A stretch of 37,562 bases of DNA from Bacteroidaceae bacterium (GTDB lineage: Bacteria > Bacteroidota > Bacteroidia > Bacteroidales > Bacteroidaceae). A program made the translations under genes and the position numbers. The notes under the pieces are model-generated. The model did no database searches. It was given only the letters and a program-made list of their open reading frames with translations, and was not told the DNA's origin. The stretch is from positions 1 through 37,562 of the forward strand of contig JAGCGS010000059.1 in assembly GCA_017649485.1 (NCBI GenBank), given 5' to 3'. Positions 1 to 7,059 of this stretch are shown in pieces; the first letter of the stretch is position 1; the number at the start of each line of letters is the position of its first letter.

Positions 1-2
1 TG

Positions 3-143
3 CACTATTTTGTCGATGCTATTCGCACAGTCTTCATCCGAGGTGGCGACTTTCGTAGCATCTACCACCAGGTCTTTGCCCTTGCCGCTATCGCCCTGTT
101 TATGAGTGCTTGGGCTGTGCAGAGCTATCGGAAGAATAGTTGA
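3..143 (+). CDS. ABC-2 type transporter permease, C-terminal fragment
   Basis: Only the last 46 codons are in the window; the reading frame is open from the left edge to a TGA. The fragment has the pattern HYFVDAIRTVFIRGG followed by a hydrophobic stretch (VFALAAIALFMSAWAV) and a short basic tail (QSYRKNS). This matches the C-terminus of ABC-2 type permeases (YhhJ/YbhR type), where a conserved loop is followed by the final transmembrane helix. The partner ATPase and the rest of the permease would lie to the left. The function of the exporter cannot be judged from this piece. Confidence 0.65.
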   Translation, partial: HYFVDAIRTVFIRGGDFRSIYHQVFALAAIALFMSAWAVQSYRKNS

Positions 144-187
144 GAGTTTATCTGAATCAGGCTTTAATGCAACATCTGCAACTATAC

Positions 188-215
188 AACTTTTTCCATA
201 AAATGGAAAAAAGTT
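188..215 (+). terminator. Possible intrinsic terminator after the ABC permease
   Basis: A hairpin with arms AACTTTTTCCAT (188-199) and ATGGAAAAAAGTT (203-215), loop AAA, lies 45 bases after the permease stop. The stem is AT-rich and no strong T-tract follows, so terminator activity is uncertain. Confidence 0.35.
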
Positions 216-302
216 TAATGGTTAGCCTTAATAATAGTAGGGCTTTCCACAAATCACCGAACAAAATCGTCTCAAATCATCGAAAAGTGTTCTAATCTAT
301 CT

Positions 303-972
303 TGATATACAACGAGTGGATATAGTAAAGAGAAGTGCAGGCCATAAAGGTTGCAGATGCGATCGTATGCAAGGAATATCTCTCAGCAAGTGTCTTATAC
401 TACCATTCGTAAGGATATGCTTTCCAATGACGCTAATACGTTAGATGAAGATACCGTTGCAGATTATATCAAGGCATTGAAGAAGCTGTTTGTTATTGAA
501 GATCTAGCTGCATGGAATCCTAACTTGCGTAGTAAAGCAGCGATAAGAACTAGAGATACACGCCTTTTGTCGATCCAAGTATAGGGACTGCTGTTTTAGG
601 CCTTGGTCCAAACGACCTGGTTAATGATTTAGAATCGTTTGGTCTATTCTTTGAAGATTTGGTAGTACGCGACCTACGAGTTTATGCAGAAGTATTAGAT
701 GTCGAACTCTTCCATTATCGATATAGCAGTGGTCTTGAATGTGATACCGTTCTTCATAGGAGTAATGGTAGTTATGCTCTTTTGGAAGTAAATTAGGAGG
801 GGAAGAGCATATAAACGATGGAGCTGCAAGTATGATTGAACTAGCCAATAGTATTGATACAGATAAAATTCATGCACCATCATTTATGGCTGTTATCGTG
901 GCAGTTGGGCAGTATGCTTACCAACGTAAGGATGGTGTTTAAGTTATTCCAATAGGATGCCTGAAGGATTAA
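303..972 (+). pseudogene. Decayed ATP-binding protein, DUF4143 C-terminal part
   Basis: Stitching three frames gives recognisable pieces of the DUF4143 half of the common Bacteroidota AAA ATPases. The pieces are DIQRVDIVKRSAG near 303-340, RSYARNISQQVSYTTI, DYIKALKKLFVIEDLAAWNP, then after a frameshift FVDPSIGTAVLGLGPNDL and LFFEDLVVRDLRVYAE, and finally DGAASMIELANSIDTDKIHA and a C-terminal VIPIGCLKD before TAA. Single-base losses are inferred near 345, 557 and 799, and an in-frame TAA interrupts the end near 941. The N-terminal P-loop domain is absent. This is a dead remnant; these ATPases are highly multicopy in the order, and their role is unknown. Confidence 0.7.
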
Positions 973-1027
973 TATCTACAACGTTTATTTACAGCTACAT
1001 ACAATTATCTATTTCCAGGTAGAGAGA

Positions 1028-2872
1028 TTAATCAACCTCCCATATAATCTTTACCAACTGGTATAACAATCTAGAGCGTTCTTCAAGAGCCTCTTTATCG
1101 AAAACATTATAAGCTCTAAAAGATACGCCATATTCCTTTTTGAACTTGTCATTAAAATTCGTAAAACTAAGGTTAGAATGATAGAAATCTTCACATAAAG
1201 AATGACCCCACATAAGTCCATTGCTATATGTTTTCAATTTATCTTCATATTCCTCATTTCCTGAACTAATGTTATCAGCACCCCTTAACAGCAACAGACC
1301 ACCAAGTTGATTTCTTTTCTCTTCAAATTCTTCATCACTCTGGAAATAAGAACGGTTAGTTTCATTGTGGGAAAGGATATGTTCTATATGATATCCTGTA
1401 ATTCTACCAGTTTTTCTAGAAATTTCCATCACATTATCCTGCATAGAAATAGATGTCTCATTTGAAATATATTTTTCTATTCGTGCCAAGAAATAACGTA
1501 GCATTCTTGTATTCATATTGGTATAGTTCTTTTTAGCAAAACTATTGTAATCCAATAAATTCACATCGCCCTCTATCCCTCTCTTTTGTCGGATAGTTTC
1601 TCTTAATTTAGCATCAAAGATAGTACGATAAGATTCTAATTCAACATCTTTCAGTTGCTGAGTGATTCTATAGCACTTGTCTTGAAATTCATTACTATCA
1701 TAAACGCCATTGAGATTCAAAAGCATCCAAAATCTATCCATTTCTACTGCTAACGTATGAATCTTTTCATCTTCCTTCGGATCATCGATAGAGCATGCAG
1801 CCAGTATACTTTGGTATTGCATAGACAAATCGTTTATCTCATTATCATATTTTAGATACTCGTCTTTGTTACTACGAATCTTAGCATACAAAGAAGTATA
1901 ATAGGTTAATTCATTATCTATAAAATTCTTGATATTTTTAATATGATTGGTATCTGTCCTTCTAAAAGATAATTGTTGAGCAATATCGTTTACATCAAAA
2001 ATATAGCGATGATAAAGATTACTCAAAGATGCCTCCAGCTTCGTGTTTGACGACGTCACAAATCGTGACTTCAGATAGTCACCAAAAAATGCATCTTGCA
2101 TATCTTGCACTTGTAGCATCGCTTTGTCCCATTTCTCGGAAAATGACTGAGTATCATTCTTGCTAAGCAGACCTACCATTTTACCTTTCAAAATCTCGAA
2201 TGGTTTCAACGCTTCTCCTCTATCGTTGATTACTTCAAACACCATTGGCGTATCATCTTTCTCCACCGATAGTTCTACCATAACCAGTTTTCTTAGGAAA
2301 TACATACAGAAAGCTCTCAGTTTATTATCATCCATTTGTTTCTCATCGATAAAGTGGCTAATGTCCTTAAATCGAGCTATCAGTGTTTCCTCTGTTTTGT
2401 TCTTAAAAGTATCCTCATAATTCTTATTATCAAGAATACTCTCCATAACATTTTTTCGCTTCTCGTTATCTATACAAAAGACATTTCCCTTGAACATATC
2501 TTTAGTAAAGATGCAGTCTTTAAGCAGATCCCTTAACGTATCATCAGTAATTAGGTGATAAAGCTTTGTTGCTATTAAAGTGAGAGTTGTCAAACGTTGT
2601 TGACCATCAACTATATAAACTTTTGAATTAACTTTGTTGGTAATAAACACATTCATGTAATACCAATTATATTGTTCCAAAACTTCTTCTGTCAAATCTT
2701 CATCTTTGTGGTCTTCATATGAGATTTCAAAAGCATAAAAGATATCACGAAGCAAGACCTCAACTGTATTCTTATTCCAGATGTACTCACGCTGATAAAA
2801 ATCAACATAATAAGTTTTCTTACTAAGGCAAGACTGTATAGATTGCCTTTCTGGTATTATCTCCTGTGTCAT
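1028..2872 (-). CDS. DUF262 and DUF1524 protein, GmrSD-like type IV nuclease
   Basis: 614 residues from the ATG at 2872; this start leaves a 16-base gap after the upstream stop, whereas a longer reading would overlap it. The N-terminal DUF262 domain shows YQREYIWNKNTVEVLLRDI and the ParB-like signature YIVDGQQRLTTLTLI, then NDRGEALKPFEILKG. The C-terminus is a DUF1524 HNH-like nuclease: GYHIEHILSHNETN, then NQLGGLLLLRGADN and a downstream N/K/Y cluster (NEEYEDKLKTY). In GmrSD the first domain binds and hydrolyses nucleotides and the second cuts DNA carrying sugar-modified cytosines; single-chain fusions are common and act in phage defence. The catalytic histidines appear intact, so it is probably functional. 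It is the last gene of an operon with DUF3791 and DUF3990. Confidence 0.85.
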   Translation of the reverse strand: MTQEIIPERQSIQSCLSKKTYYVDFYQREYIWNKNTVEVLLRDIFYAFEISYEDHKDEDLTEEVLEQYNWYYMNVFITNKVNSKVYIVDGQQRLTTLTLIATKLYHLITDDTLRDLLKDCIFTKDMFKGNVFCIDNEKRKNVMESILDNKNYEDTFKNKTEETLIARFKDISHFIDEKQMDDNKLRAFCMYFLRKLVMVELSVEKDDTPMVFEVINDRGEALKPFEILKGKMVGLLSKNDTQSFSEKWDKAMLQVQDMQDAFFGDYLKSRFVTSSNTKLEASLSNLYHRYIFDVNDIAQQLSFRRTDTNHIKNIKNFIDNELTYYTSLYAKIRSNKDEYLKYDNEINDLSMQYQSILAACSIDDPKEDEKIHTLAVEMDRFWMLLNLNGVYDSNEFQDKCYRITQQLKDVELESYRTIFDAKLRETIRQKRGIEGDVNLLDYNSFAKKNYTNMNTRMLRYFLARIEKYISNETSISMQDNVMEISRKTGRITGYHIEHILSHNETNRSYFQSDEEFEEKRNQLGGLLLLRGADNISSGNEEYEDKLKTYSNGLMWGHSLCEDFYHSNLSFTNFNDKFKKEYGVSFRAYNVFDKEALEERSRLLYQLVKIIWEVD

Positions 2873-2888
2873 AATAGTATATATTGTA

Positions 2889-3191
2889 TTAACTTGCCAT
2901 TTTTGAGAAACAAAAAGAGTTCTCATTTACAATAAACTCAGCCCATTCTTCATCATAACAATCAAACTGCTTAACTTTCAAAAGGTCTGAGTGTAGGAGC
3001 TGCTCGTCAAATACATAAGTTGTGACATTTGGCATGCCAAATGAAAGTCTGAAGGTTGTCAGTTCTGCCATACGAAGAGCTTGCTGAGGATCAGCACTGA
3101 GATAGAAGCCTCTGCCAAAGTCTTTTCCTTTCCTGCCTTTGCTGAGGTCAATTGTTTCTATGGCCATATTCGATCCATGATAAAGCTTCAT
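2889..3191 (-). CDS. DUF3990 family protein, C-terminally short
   Basis: 100 residues from ATG 3191, overlapping the stop of the upstream DUF3791 gene in an ATGA, so translation is probably coupled. MKLYHGSNMAIETIDLSKGR followed by KDFGRGFYLSADPQQALRMA is the DUF3990 signature, a fold thought to resemble ADP-ribosyltransferases. The family usually continues about 50-60 residues past the EWAEFIVNEN-type motif, but here the chain ends 11 residues later and the GmrSD-like gene begins. This suggests a 3'-truncated gene, perhaps cut by the arrival of its neighbour. DUF3791/DUF3990 pairs are frequent in Bacteroidales and look like toxin-antitoxin units, but that role is inferred. Confidence 0.75.
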   Translation of the reverse strand: MKLYHGSNMAIETIDLSKGRKGKDFGRGFYLSADPQQALRMAELTTFRLSFGMPNVTTYVFDEQLLHSDLLKVKQFDCYDEEWAEFIVNENSFCFSKMAS

Positions 3192-3415
3192 GCTAATTTC
3201 CCTCCATTTCTTTGGCAAACAGTGATTAGGTCGTCTATGGCATCATCTATGGATTGTGTATGTTCCACATCATAAAATTCGTTGAGAAAGTCGAGCCCCA
3301 TGAAATTACGTAAATAGCGATATGCCTCTGCTCCTGAAAGGTTGAACTTTTCAGCGAAGGCAAGTATGCAGCAATTGAAGTATGCTATTCGGTTATGTAA
3401 CTCACGATCTATCAT
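3188..3415 (-). CDS. DUF3791 family protein
   Basis: 75 residues, ATG at 3415. The sequence matches DUF3791: an N-terminal helix (IAYFNCCILAFAEKFNLSG), then AYRYLRNFMGLDFLNEFYDV and a TQSIDDAIDDLITVCQRNGG tail. It is the first gene of the operon and overlaps the next by 4 bases. The family regularly precedes DUF3990 and is the likely small partner or antitoxin of that protein; no experimental role is known to me. Confidence 0.8.
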   Translation of the reverse strand: MIDRELHNRIAYFNCCILAFAEKFNLSGAEAYRYLRNFMGLDFLNEFYDVEHTQSIDDAIDDLITVCQRNGGKLA

Positions 3416-3436
3416 TGATGTTCTTATTCTTCATTG

Positions 3437-3468
3437 CAAATATAAGGCATTTAGAGGAATAATTCAAA
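3437..3468 (-). promoter_or_regulatory. Bacteroidota promoter of the DUF3791 operon
   Basis: Read on the minus strand, TTTG (3468-3465) is followed by 20 bases and TATATTTG (3444-3437). This is a full match to the -33/-7 pattern of Bacteroidota. The ATG of DUF3791 lies 21 bases downstream of the -7 box. Confidence 0.7.
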
Positions 3469-3512
3469 TCTGAACAGATTTTTTTCTTGGTTGTTGCAAA
3501 CACTCGGTTTGA

Positions 3513-3622
3513 TTACTTCAAGCAAAAGGTTTTATTACTTCAAGTAAATGGACCTATTAGTCGGAGCAAATGAGCCTTTTGCTCGGAGCGGATGGGTTGC
3601 CTGCTCGGAGCGGAGCTGAGAC
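3513..3622. repeat. Five degenerate 22-bp tandem repeats
   Basis: Five units start exactly 22 bases apart at 3513, 3535, 3557, 3579 and 3601. The first two begin TTACTTCAAG; units 3-5 share TCGGAGC at the same offset. The two classes differ mainly in the TTCAAG/TCGGAG core. The region is non-coding between the DUF3791 promoter and the REP-like palindromes. The exact two-helical-turn period suggests a protein-binding array, but no binding protein is known. Confidence 0.7.
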
Positions 3623-3634
3623 AAGTGGAAAAGG

Positions 3635-3790
3635 GGATTACAAATCCCCATCTCCTTCCTGTCAGATTACAAATCTGACAGAACAAGAGGAGAGATTCTG
3701 CCTGGTTACAAATCAGACAGAACAATAGCAGAGATCTGCCTGATTACAAATCAGAAAGAACATGGTTATTCTGCCTGAATAAAAATCTTA
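3635..3790. repeat. Cluster of GATTACAAATC-type palindromes (REP-like)
   Basis: Successive imperfect palindromes are built on AT-TACAAAT: GGGGATTACAAATCCCC at 3633-3649, TGTCAGATTACAAATCTGACA at 3660-3680, then related units starting at 3698, 3736 and 3771 with CTGCCTG at their left edge. Spacing between unit starts is 39, 38 and 35 bases. They resemble the elements at 30013 and 37227. Nothing codes here. Confidence 0.7.
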
Positions 3791-3916
3791 AAGTTCAGAA
3801 GTTGGCCTTTTCATTGGTTTCAAAATGTCAAACTACCATTTTTAGGCTTATTGCTGTCTTTACTTAAACAACATAATATTGAATACCAATTAGTTAGCTT
3901 TCAATTAAATCAATGT

Positions 3917-4264
3917 AAAAGAATTTTCGCAAAACATGCCGACACTTCACTTTTGCTCTCTAACGTAAAGACATACAAATAGATAAGTTAGTGAAGTGTT
4001 TCGCAAACACTTCACTAACACTTCACTTTTGAAACCCTTGAAATTGGTGGTAATAATTGACGTTATGTCATTATAAAAGGCAATATAAATAGCAAAAAGA
4101 AATCAAAACACAGAGTATTCGTGCTAAACAGTCATAATTTAACACTTCCTGAAGAGTGAAGTGTTGGTGAAGTGTTTGCAAAACACTTCACTCTCGAACC
4201 ACTTGATTAGCAACGGCTTATATGGCAAAAGTGAAGTATTGGCATGTTTTTGCAAAATTCTTTT
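3917..4264. repeat. Symmetric palindrome array, candidate replication origin
   Basis: The block is bounded by 40-bp inverted repeats (3917-3956 and 4225-4264) that match at 35 of 40 positions by eye. Inside are two large palindromes: 15-bp perfect arms 3987-4001/4005-4019 around CGC, and 11-bp arms 4167-4177/4181-4191 around GCA. Both are built on GTGAAGTGTTT/AAACACTTCAC. Further single copies of the AACACTTC/GAAGTGTT word occur at 4018-4027 and 4141-4165. The centre (about 4040-4135) is AT-rich. The VapE-type helicase gene starts 208 bases further on. Paired iteron clusters around an AT-rich centre recall the origins of phage satellites, but origin function is an inference. Confidence 0.65.
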
Positions 4265-4353
4265 CAGTTAAATATGATGAGGGGCTTTTTTAACCGTTGA
4301 AAAATAATTTGAAAATAAATCAGGTACAATGGAAAAGGTATTGCATTTTTCAC

Positions 4354-4361
4354 TACCTTTG
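4354..4361 (+). promoter_or_regulatory. Probable -7 box (TACCTTTG) of the vapE gene
   Basis: TACCTTTG fits the Bacteroidota -7 consensus. The -33 element is poor. It lies 110 bases upstream of the helicase ATG, giving an untranslated leader of roughly 100 bases. Confidence 0.5.
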
Positions 4362-4471
4362 TAACCGCATAGCTCAAAAGGAGGCTTGTGACATCGACTG
4401 CTACTCTTTCTCCCATCCCCTTGCTTTTCTGAAATGCAAACAATTACTCATTAACCCCTTTTTACACCTTT

Positions 4472-5659
4472 ATGGTAAAAACTCAATCAAAGGTGCAGAA
4501 TGCAGTGTATCTGATAGAAAGCTTTCTGCACGAGAATTATGAGTTCCGTCACAATGTGCTCAGTGGCAAGACGGAATTCAGGAAGAAACACGAAGACGAC
4601 AAAACGGAAGAATGGCGTGTCGTGACACCCGAAGTGGTGAACTCCATTGTGCGTAAAGCCAAGATGGAGAATTTGTGCAAGAACTCCCCACGCGCTGACA
4701 TTGAGGAGTTTATCAATTCTGATGCGGTGACCGATTTCGATCCTATCCGTAGTTATCTGGAGCAATTGCCTGCATGGGATGACAAAAACCATGTGGCAGA
4801 ACTGTTTAACCGTATTCCCGGGCTTACCAGTGAGCAACTTGCATGGTATAGTATCTGGCTCCGCTCGGCTGTGGCTCATTGGCTGAGTCTTGACAAGGTT
4901 CATGGCAATGAGGTAACCCCTGTGCTGATAGGTAGGCAAGGTTGTGGCAAGACCACCTTTGCTTTCCGTTTACTCCCTCCCGAACTGAGGATGTATTTCC
5001 TGGATCACATCAACTTCGCCAATAAGTTTGATATGGAGATGGCGCTGACTCACAATCTCTTGGTGAACATTGATGAGTTTGCCAACATGAAGGAGAGTCA
5101 GCAAGGCAAACTGAAATACACCCTCTCAAAAGCAAAGGTGAACGGGCGTCCCATCTTTGGCAAAGCCCAAGCCGACCGCAGGCGATATGCCTCATTCCTG
5201 GCTACCACCAATGATGAGCATCCCCTGTGCGACCCAACGGGAAGTCGCAGGTTCCTTTGCCTCAAGGTGGCAGACAAGAAGCTGATTGACAATGAGTCAC
5301 CCATCAACTACGAGCAGCTTTTCGCACAAGTGATGTATGAGCTCAAGGAGATGCAAGCACCTTATTGGTTTAACAAAGAGGAGGAGGAGCGCATCCAGCA
5401 ATTGAATCAGCCTTTTATGAAAGAGGAAAGCTTGGAGACCATGATTGGCTATTTCTATCGTGTCCCAGGAGAGCATGAAACGGGTAAGTGGCTGATGCTG
5501 AATCAGGTGATTGAGAACATGCAAAGGACTTATCCTTTGCTGAAGAACAACCAATCCACCCGAATCAAGATGGGACAGGCTCTAAGACAAATGGGGTGTG
5601 TGCCACAGGAAACGAATCGTGGCAGGAGGTATCAGCTGATTGAGAATGATGCTGCCTGA
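4472..5659 (+). CDS. VapE/VirE-type P-loop helicase with DUF3874-like C-terminus
   Basis: 395 residues. After an N-terminal helical region the virulence-associated E (VapE) domain shows LPAWDDKNHV, a Walker A GRQGCGKTTFAFRLLP near residue 153, Walker B LLVNIDEFANM near 195, and sensor-like FLATTNDEHPLCDPTGSRRF near 245. The last 90 residues fit DUF3874. VapE proteins are superfamily-3-like helicases of phage satellites, integrative elements and prophages, where they start element replication. No primase domain is present in this chain and no integrase lies nearby. The gene stands alone between a symmetric palindrome block and an intrinsic terminator, consistent with a replication module left from a mobile element. 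In-frame ATG 4472 is chosen because the leader before it is non-coding. Confidence 0.8.
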   Translation: MVKTQSKVQNAVYLIESFLHENYEFRHNVLSGKTEFRKKHEDDKTEEWRVVTPEVVNSIVRKAKMENLCKNSPRADIEEFINSDAVTDFDPIRSYLEQLPAWDDKNHVAELFNRIPGLTSEQLAWYSIWLRSAVAHWLSLDKVHGNEVTPVLIGRQGCGKTTFAFRLLPPELRMYFLDHINFANKFDMEMALTHNLLVNIDEFANMKESQQGKLKYTLSKAKVNGRPIFGKAQADRRRYASFLATTNDEHPLCDPTGSRRFLCLKVADKKLIDNESPINYEQLFAQVMYELKEMQAPYWFNKEEEERIQQLNQPFMKEESLETMIGYFYRVPGEHETGKWLMLNQVIENMQRTYPLLKNNQSTRIKMGQALRQMGCVPQETNRGRRYQLIENDAA

Positions 5660-5664
5660 AGTAA

Positions 5665-5700
5665 ATGCCCCCCGTTCTTTTACGGGGGGCATACTTTTTT
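5665..5700 (+). terminator. Intrinsic terminator of the vapE gene
   Basis: Ten-base arms ATGCCCCCCG (5665-5674) and CGGGGGGCAT (5683-5692) with an 8-base loop are followed by six T's (5695-5700), starting 6 bases after the vapE stop. It also faces the end of the convergent AmpG-like gene. Confidence 0.9.
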
Positions 5701-5714
5701 GGGGGGTACAACTC

Positions 5715-7013
5715 TCACTTTACATGCTTCTTCACCAAAGCACAAGCCAACAGGGTGGCGAAGCAGCAAACCATAATCCAGATGAAGAAGCCAGTATAAC
5801 CCATCTGCTCCTGCAACCAACCGGCTATCATGCCTGGCAACATCATGCCCAAAGCCATGAATGCTGTACAAATGGCATAGTGAGCAGTGGCTTGCGAGCC
5901 GCGGGAATATTGAATCAGGTAGAGCATATAGGCGGTGAAGCCAAATCCATAGCCAAACTGCTCAATACAAACAGCCAATGAAACCAGGAAAATGCTTTGA
6001 GGCTGGTAGTAACTGAGCAAAACATATACGAGGTTGGGCAACACCAAACTGAGTGCCATAGGCCACAACCAGCGTTTCAAGCCACCTTTCGAGGCACAGA
6101 TTCCTCCGACAATGCCACCAATGGTAAGCCCAATGATGCCTATGGTGCCATAGACAACACCTACTTGAGAGGTTGTTAAGCCAAGTCCTCCCTTATCCAA
6201 TGGGTCGAGCAGGAAAGGATTGATAATCTTCACCAACTGAGCCTCGGGCAGGCGATAGAGCAACATAAAGAGGATGGCCATCCAGGCATGTTCCTTCTTA
6301 AAGAATGAGATGAAGGTACCGAAAAACTCTTGAGCGATATTCTTGGCGTTGGTATCAGCCGATGCTTTGTCTGACAATGGACGAGGGAGGATGAAGCGAT
6401 GGTAGATGAAGAAGCCAAGGAACAGAGCCGCCATCACATAGAAGGTGATGCTCCAAGCCATGTTGATAGCCATGCGGTTTTCCAACTCGCCCGCCAGGAT
6501 AACCAACAATCCCTGTCCGGCTATGGTGGCAATGCGGTAGAATGTGCTTCGGATGCCCACGAAGAAAGCCTGGTCTTCTTCATTCAGAGCGAGCATGTAG
6601 AACCCATCAGCGGCAATGTCGTGGGTGGCAGAGCTGAAAGCCACCAACCAGAACATGGCGAGCGACCAGGCGAAGAACGAACTGACTGGCAGGGTGAAAG
6701 CTACTCCCGCAAAGCCTGCGCCAATGAGCAATTGCATGGCGGTAATCCACCAGCGTTTAGTCTTGAAGAGATCTACGAAGGGACTCCAAAACGGCTTGAT
6801 AACCCAAGGCAGGTAGAGCCATGAGGTATAAAGGGCAATGTCTGTATTGGAGATGCCCAACTTTTTATACATGATGACTGAGATGGTCATTACTGCCACA
6901 TAGGGCAAACCCTCTGCTAAATACAAGGTTGGTATCCATGACCAGCCTTTCGACCGACCATTGACCGTTGATGATTGACCATTGACCATTGACTGTTGAC
7001 CATTATTTCCCAT
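5715..7013 (-). CDS. AmpG-like MFS transporter
   Basis: 432 residues with about 12 hydrophobic segments. Motifs typical of the AmpG/PAT branch of the major facilitator superfamily are visible: TLYLAEGLPYVAVMTISVIM after a polar N-terminus, WVIKPFWSPFVDLFKTKRWW, and SATHDIAADGFYMLAL. AmpG imports anhydro-muropeptides from the periplasm during peptidoglycan recycling; substrate here is inferred from family and neighbours. It is the last gene of the minus-strand operon, 46 bases after the SpoIID gene. The first 20 codons are made of heptanucleotide repeats (AATGGTC type), giving an unusual polar N-terminus. ATG codons occur in more than one frame in this stretch, so the exact start (7013 or the in-frame ATG at 6989) is uncertain. 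Confidence 0.8.
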   Translation of the reverse strand: MGNNGQQSMVNGQSSTVNGRSKGWSWIPTLYLAEGLPYVAVMTISVIMYKKLGISNTDIALYTSWLYLPWVIKPFWSPFVDLFKTKRWWITAMQLLIGAGFAGVAFTLPVSSFFAWSLAMFWLVAFSSATHDIAADGFYMLALNEEDQAFFVGIRSTFYRIATIAGQGLLVILAGELENRMAINMAWSITFYVMAALFLGFFIYHRFILPRPLSDKASADTNAKNIAQEFFGTFISFFKKEHAWMAILFMLLYRLPEAQLVKIINPFLLDPLDKGGLGLTTSQVGVVYGTIGIIGLTIGGIVGGICASKGGLKRWLWPMALSLVLPNLVYVLLSYYQPQSIFLVSLAVCIEQFGYGFGFTAYMLYLIQYSRGSQATAHYAICTAFMALGMMLPGMIAGWLQEQMGYTGFFIWIMVCCFATLLACALVKKHVK

Positions 7014-7055
7014 TTCTCTTTAAACTTTAAACTTTGAACTTTGAACTTTAAACTA
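6961..7055 (-). repeat. Two heptanucleotide repeat tracts at the AmpG start
   Basis: On the plus strand 6961-7002 is six 7-mers of the TTGACCA type, lying inside the coding start of the AmpG-like gene. Positions 7020-7055 hold about five 7-mers of the AACTTTA/AACTTTG type in the spacer directly before its ATG. Seven is not a multiple of three, so copy-number change would shift frame or ribosome-binding spacing. Confidence 0.8.
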
Positions 7056-7059
7056 ATTG

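Noticed and set aside
3633-3790. Regularly spaced repeats that could be taken for a CRISPR array
   Set aside because: Only four or five units, each an imperfect palindrome with varying arms, no uniform repeat or spacer length, and no cas genes nearby.
4297-4542. 81-codon frame before the vapE gene
   Set aside because: It covers the -7 box and leader, overlaps vapE out of frame and has no protein-like pattern.
5997-6824. Open frames on the plus strand opposite the AmpG-like gene
   Set aside because: They are antisense to a clearly conserved transporter, and their composition fits a shadow of its codon bias. No promoter or family match.
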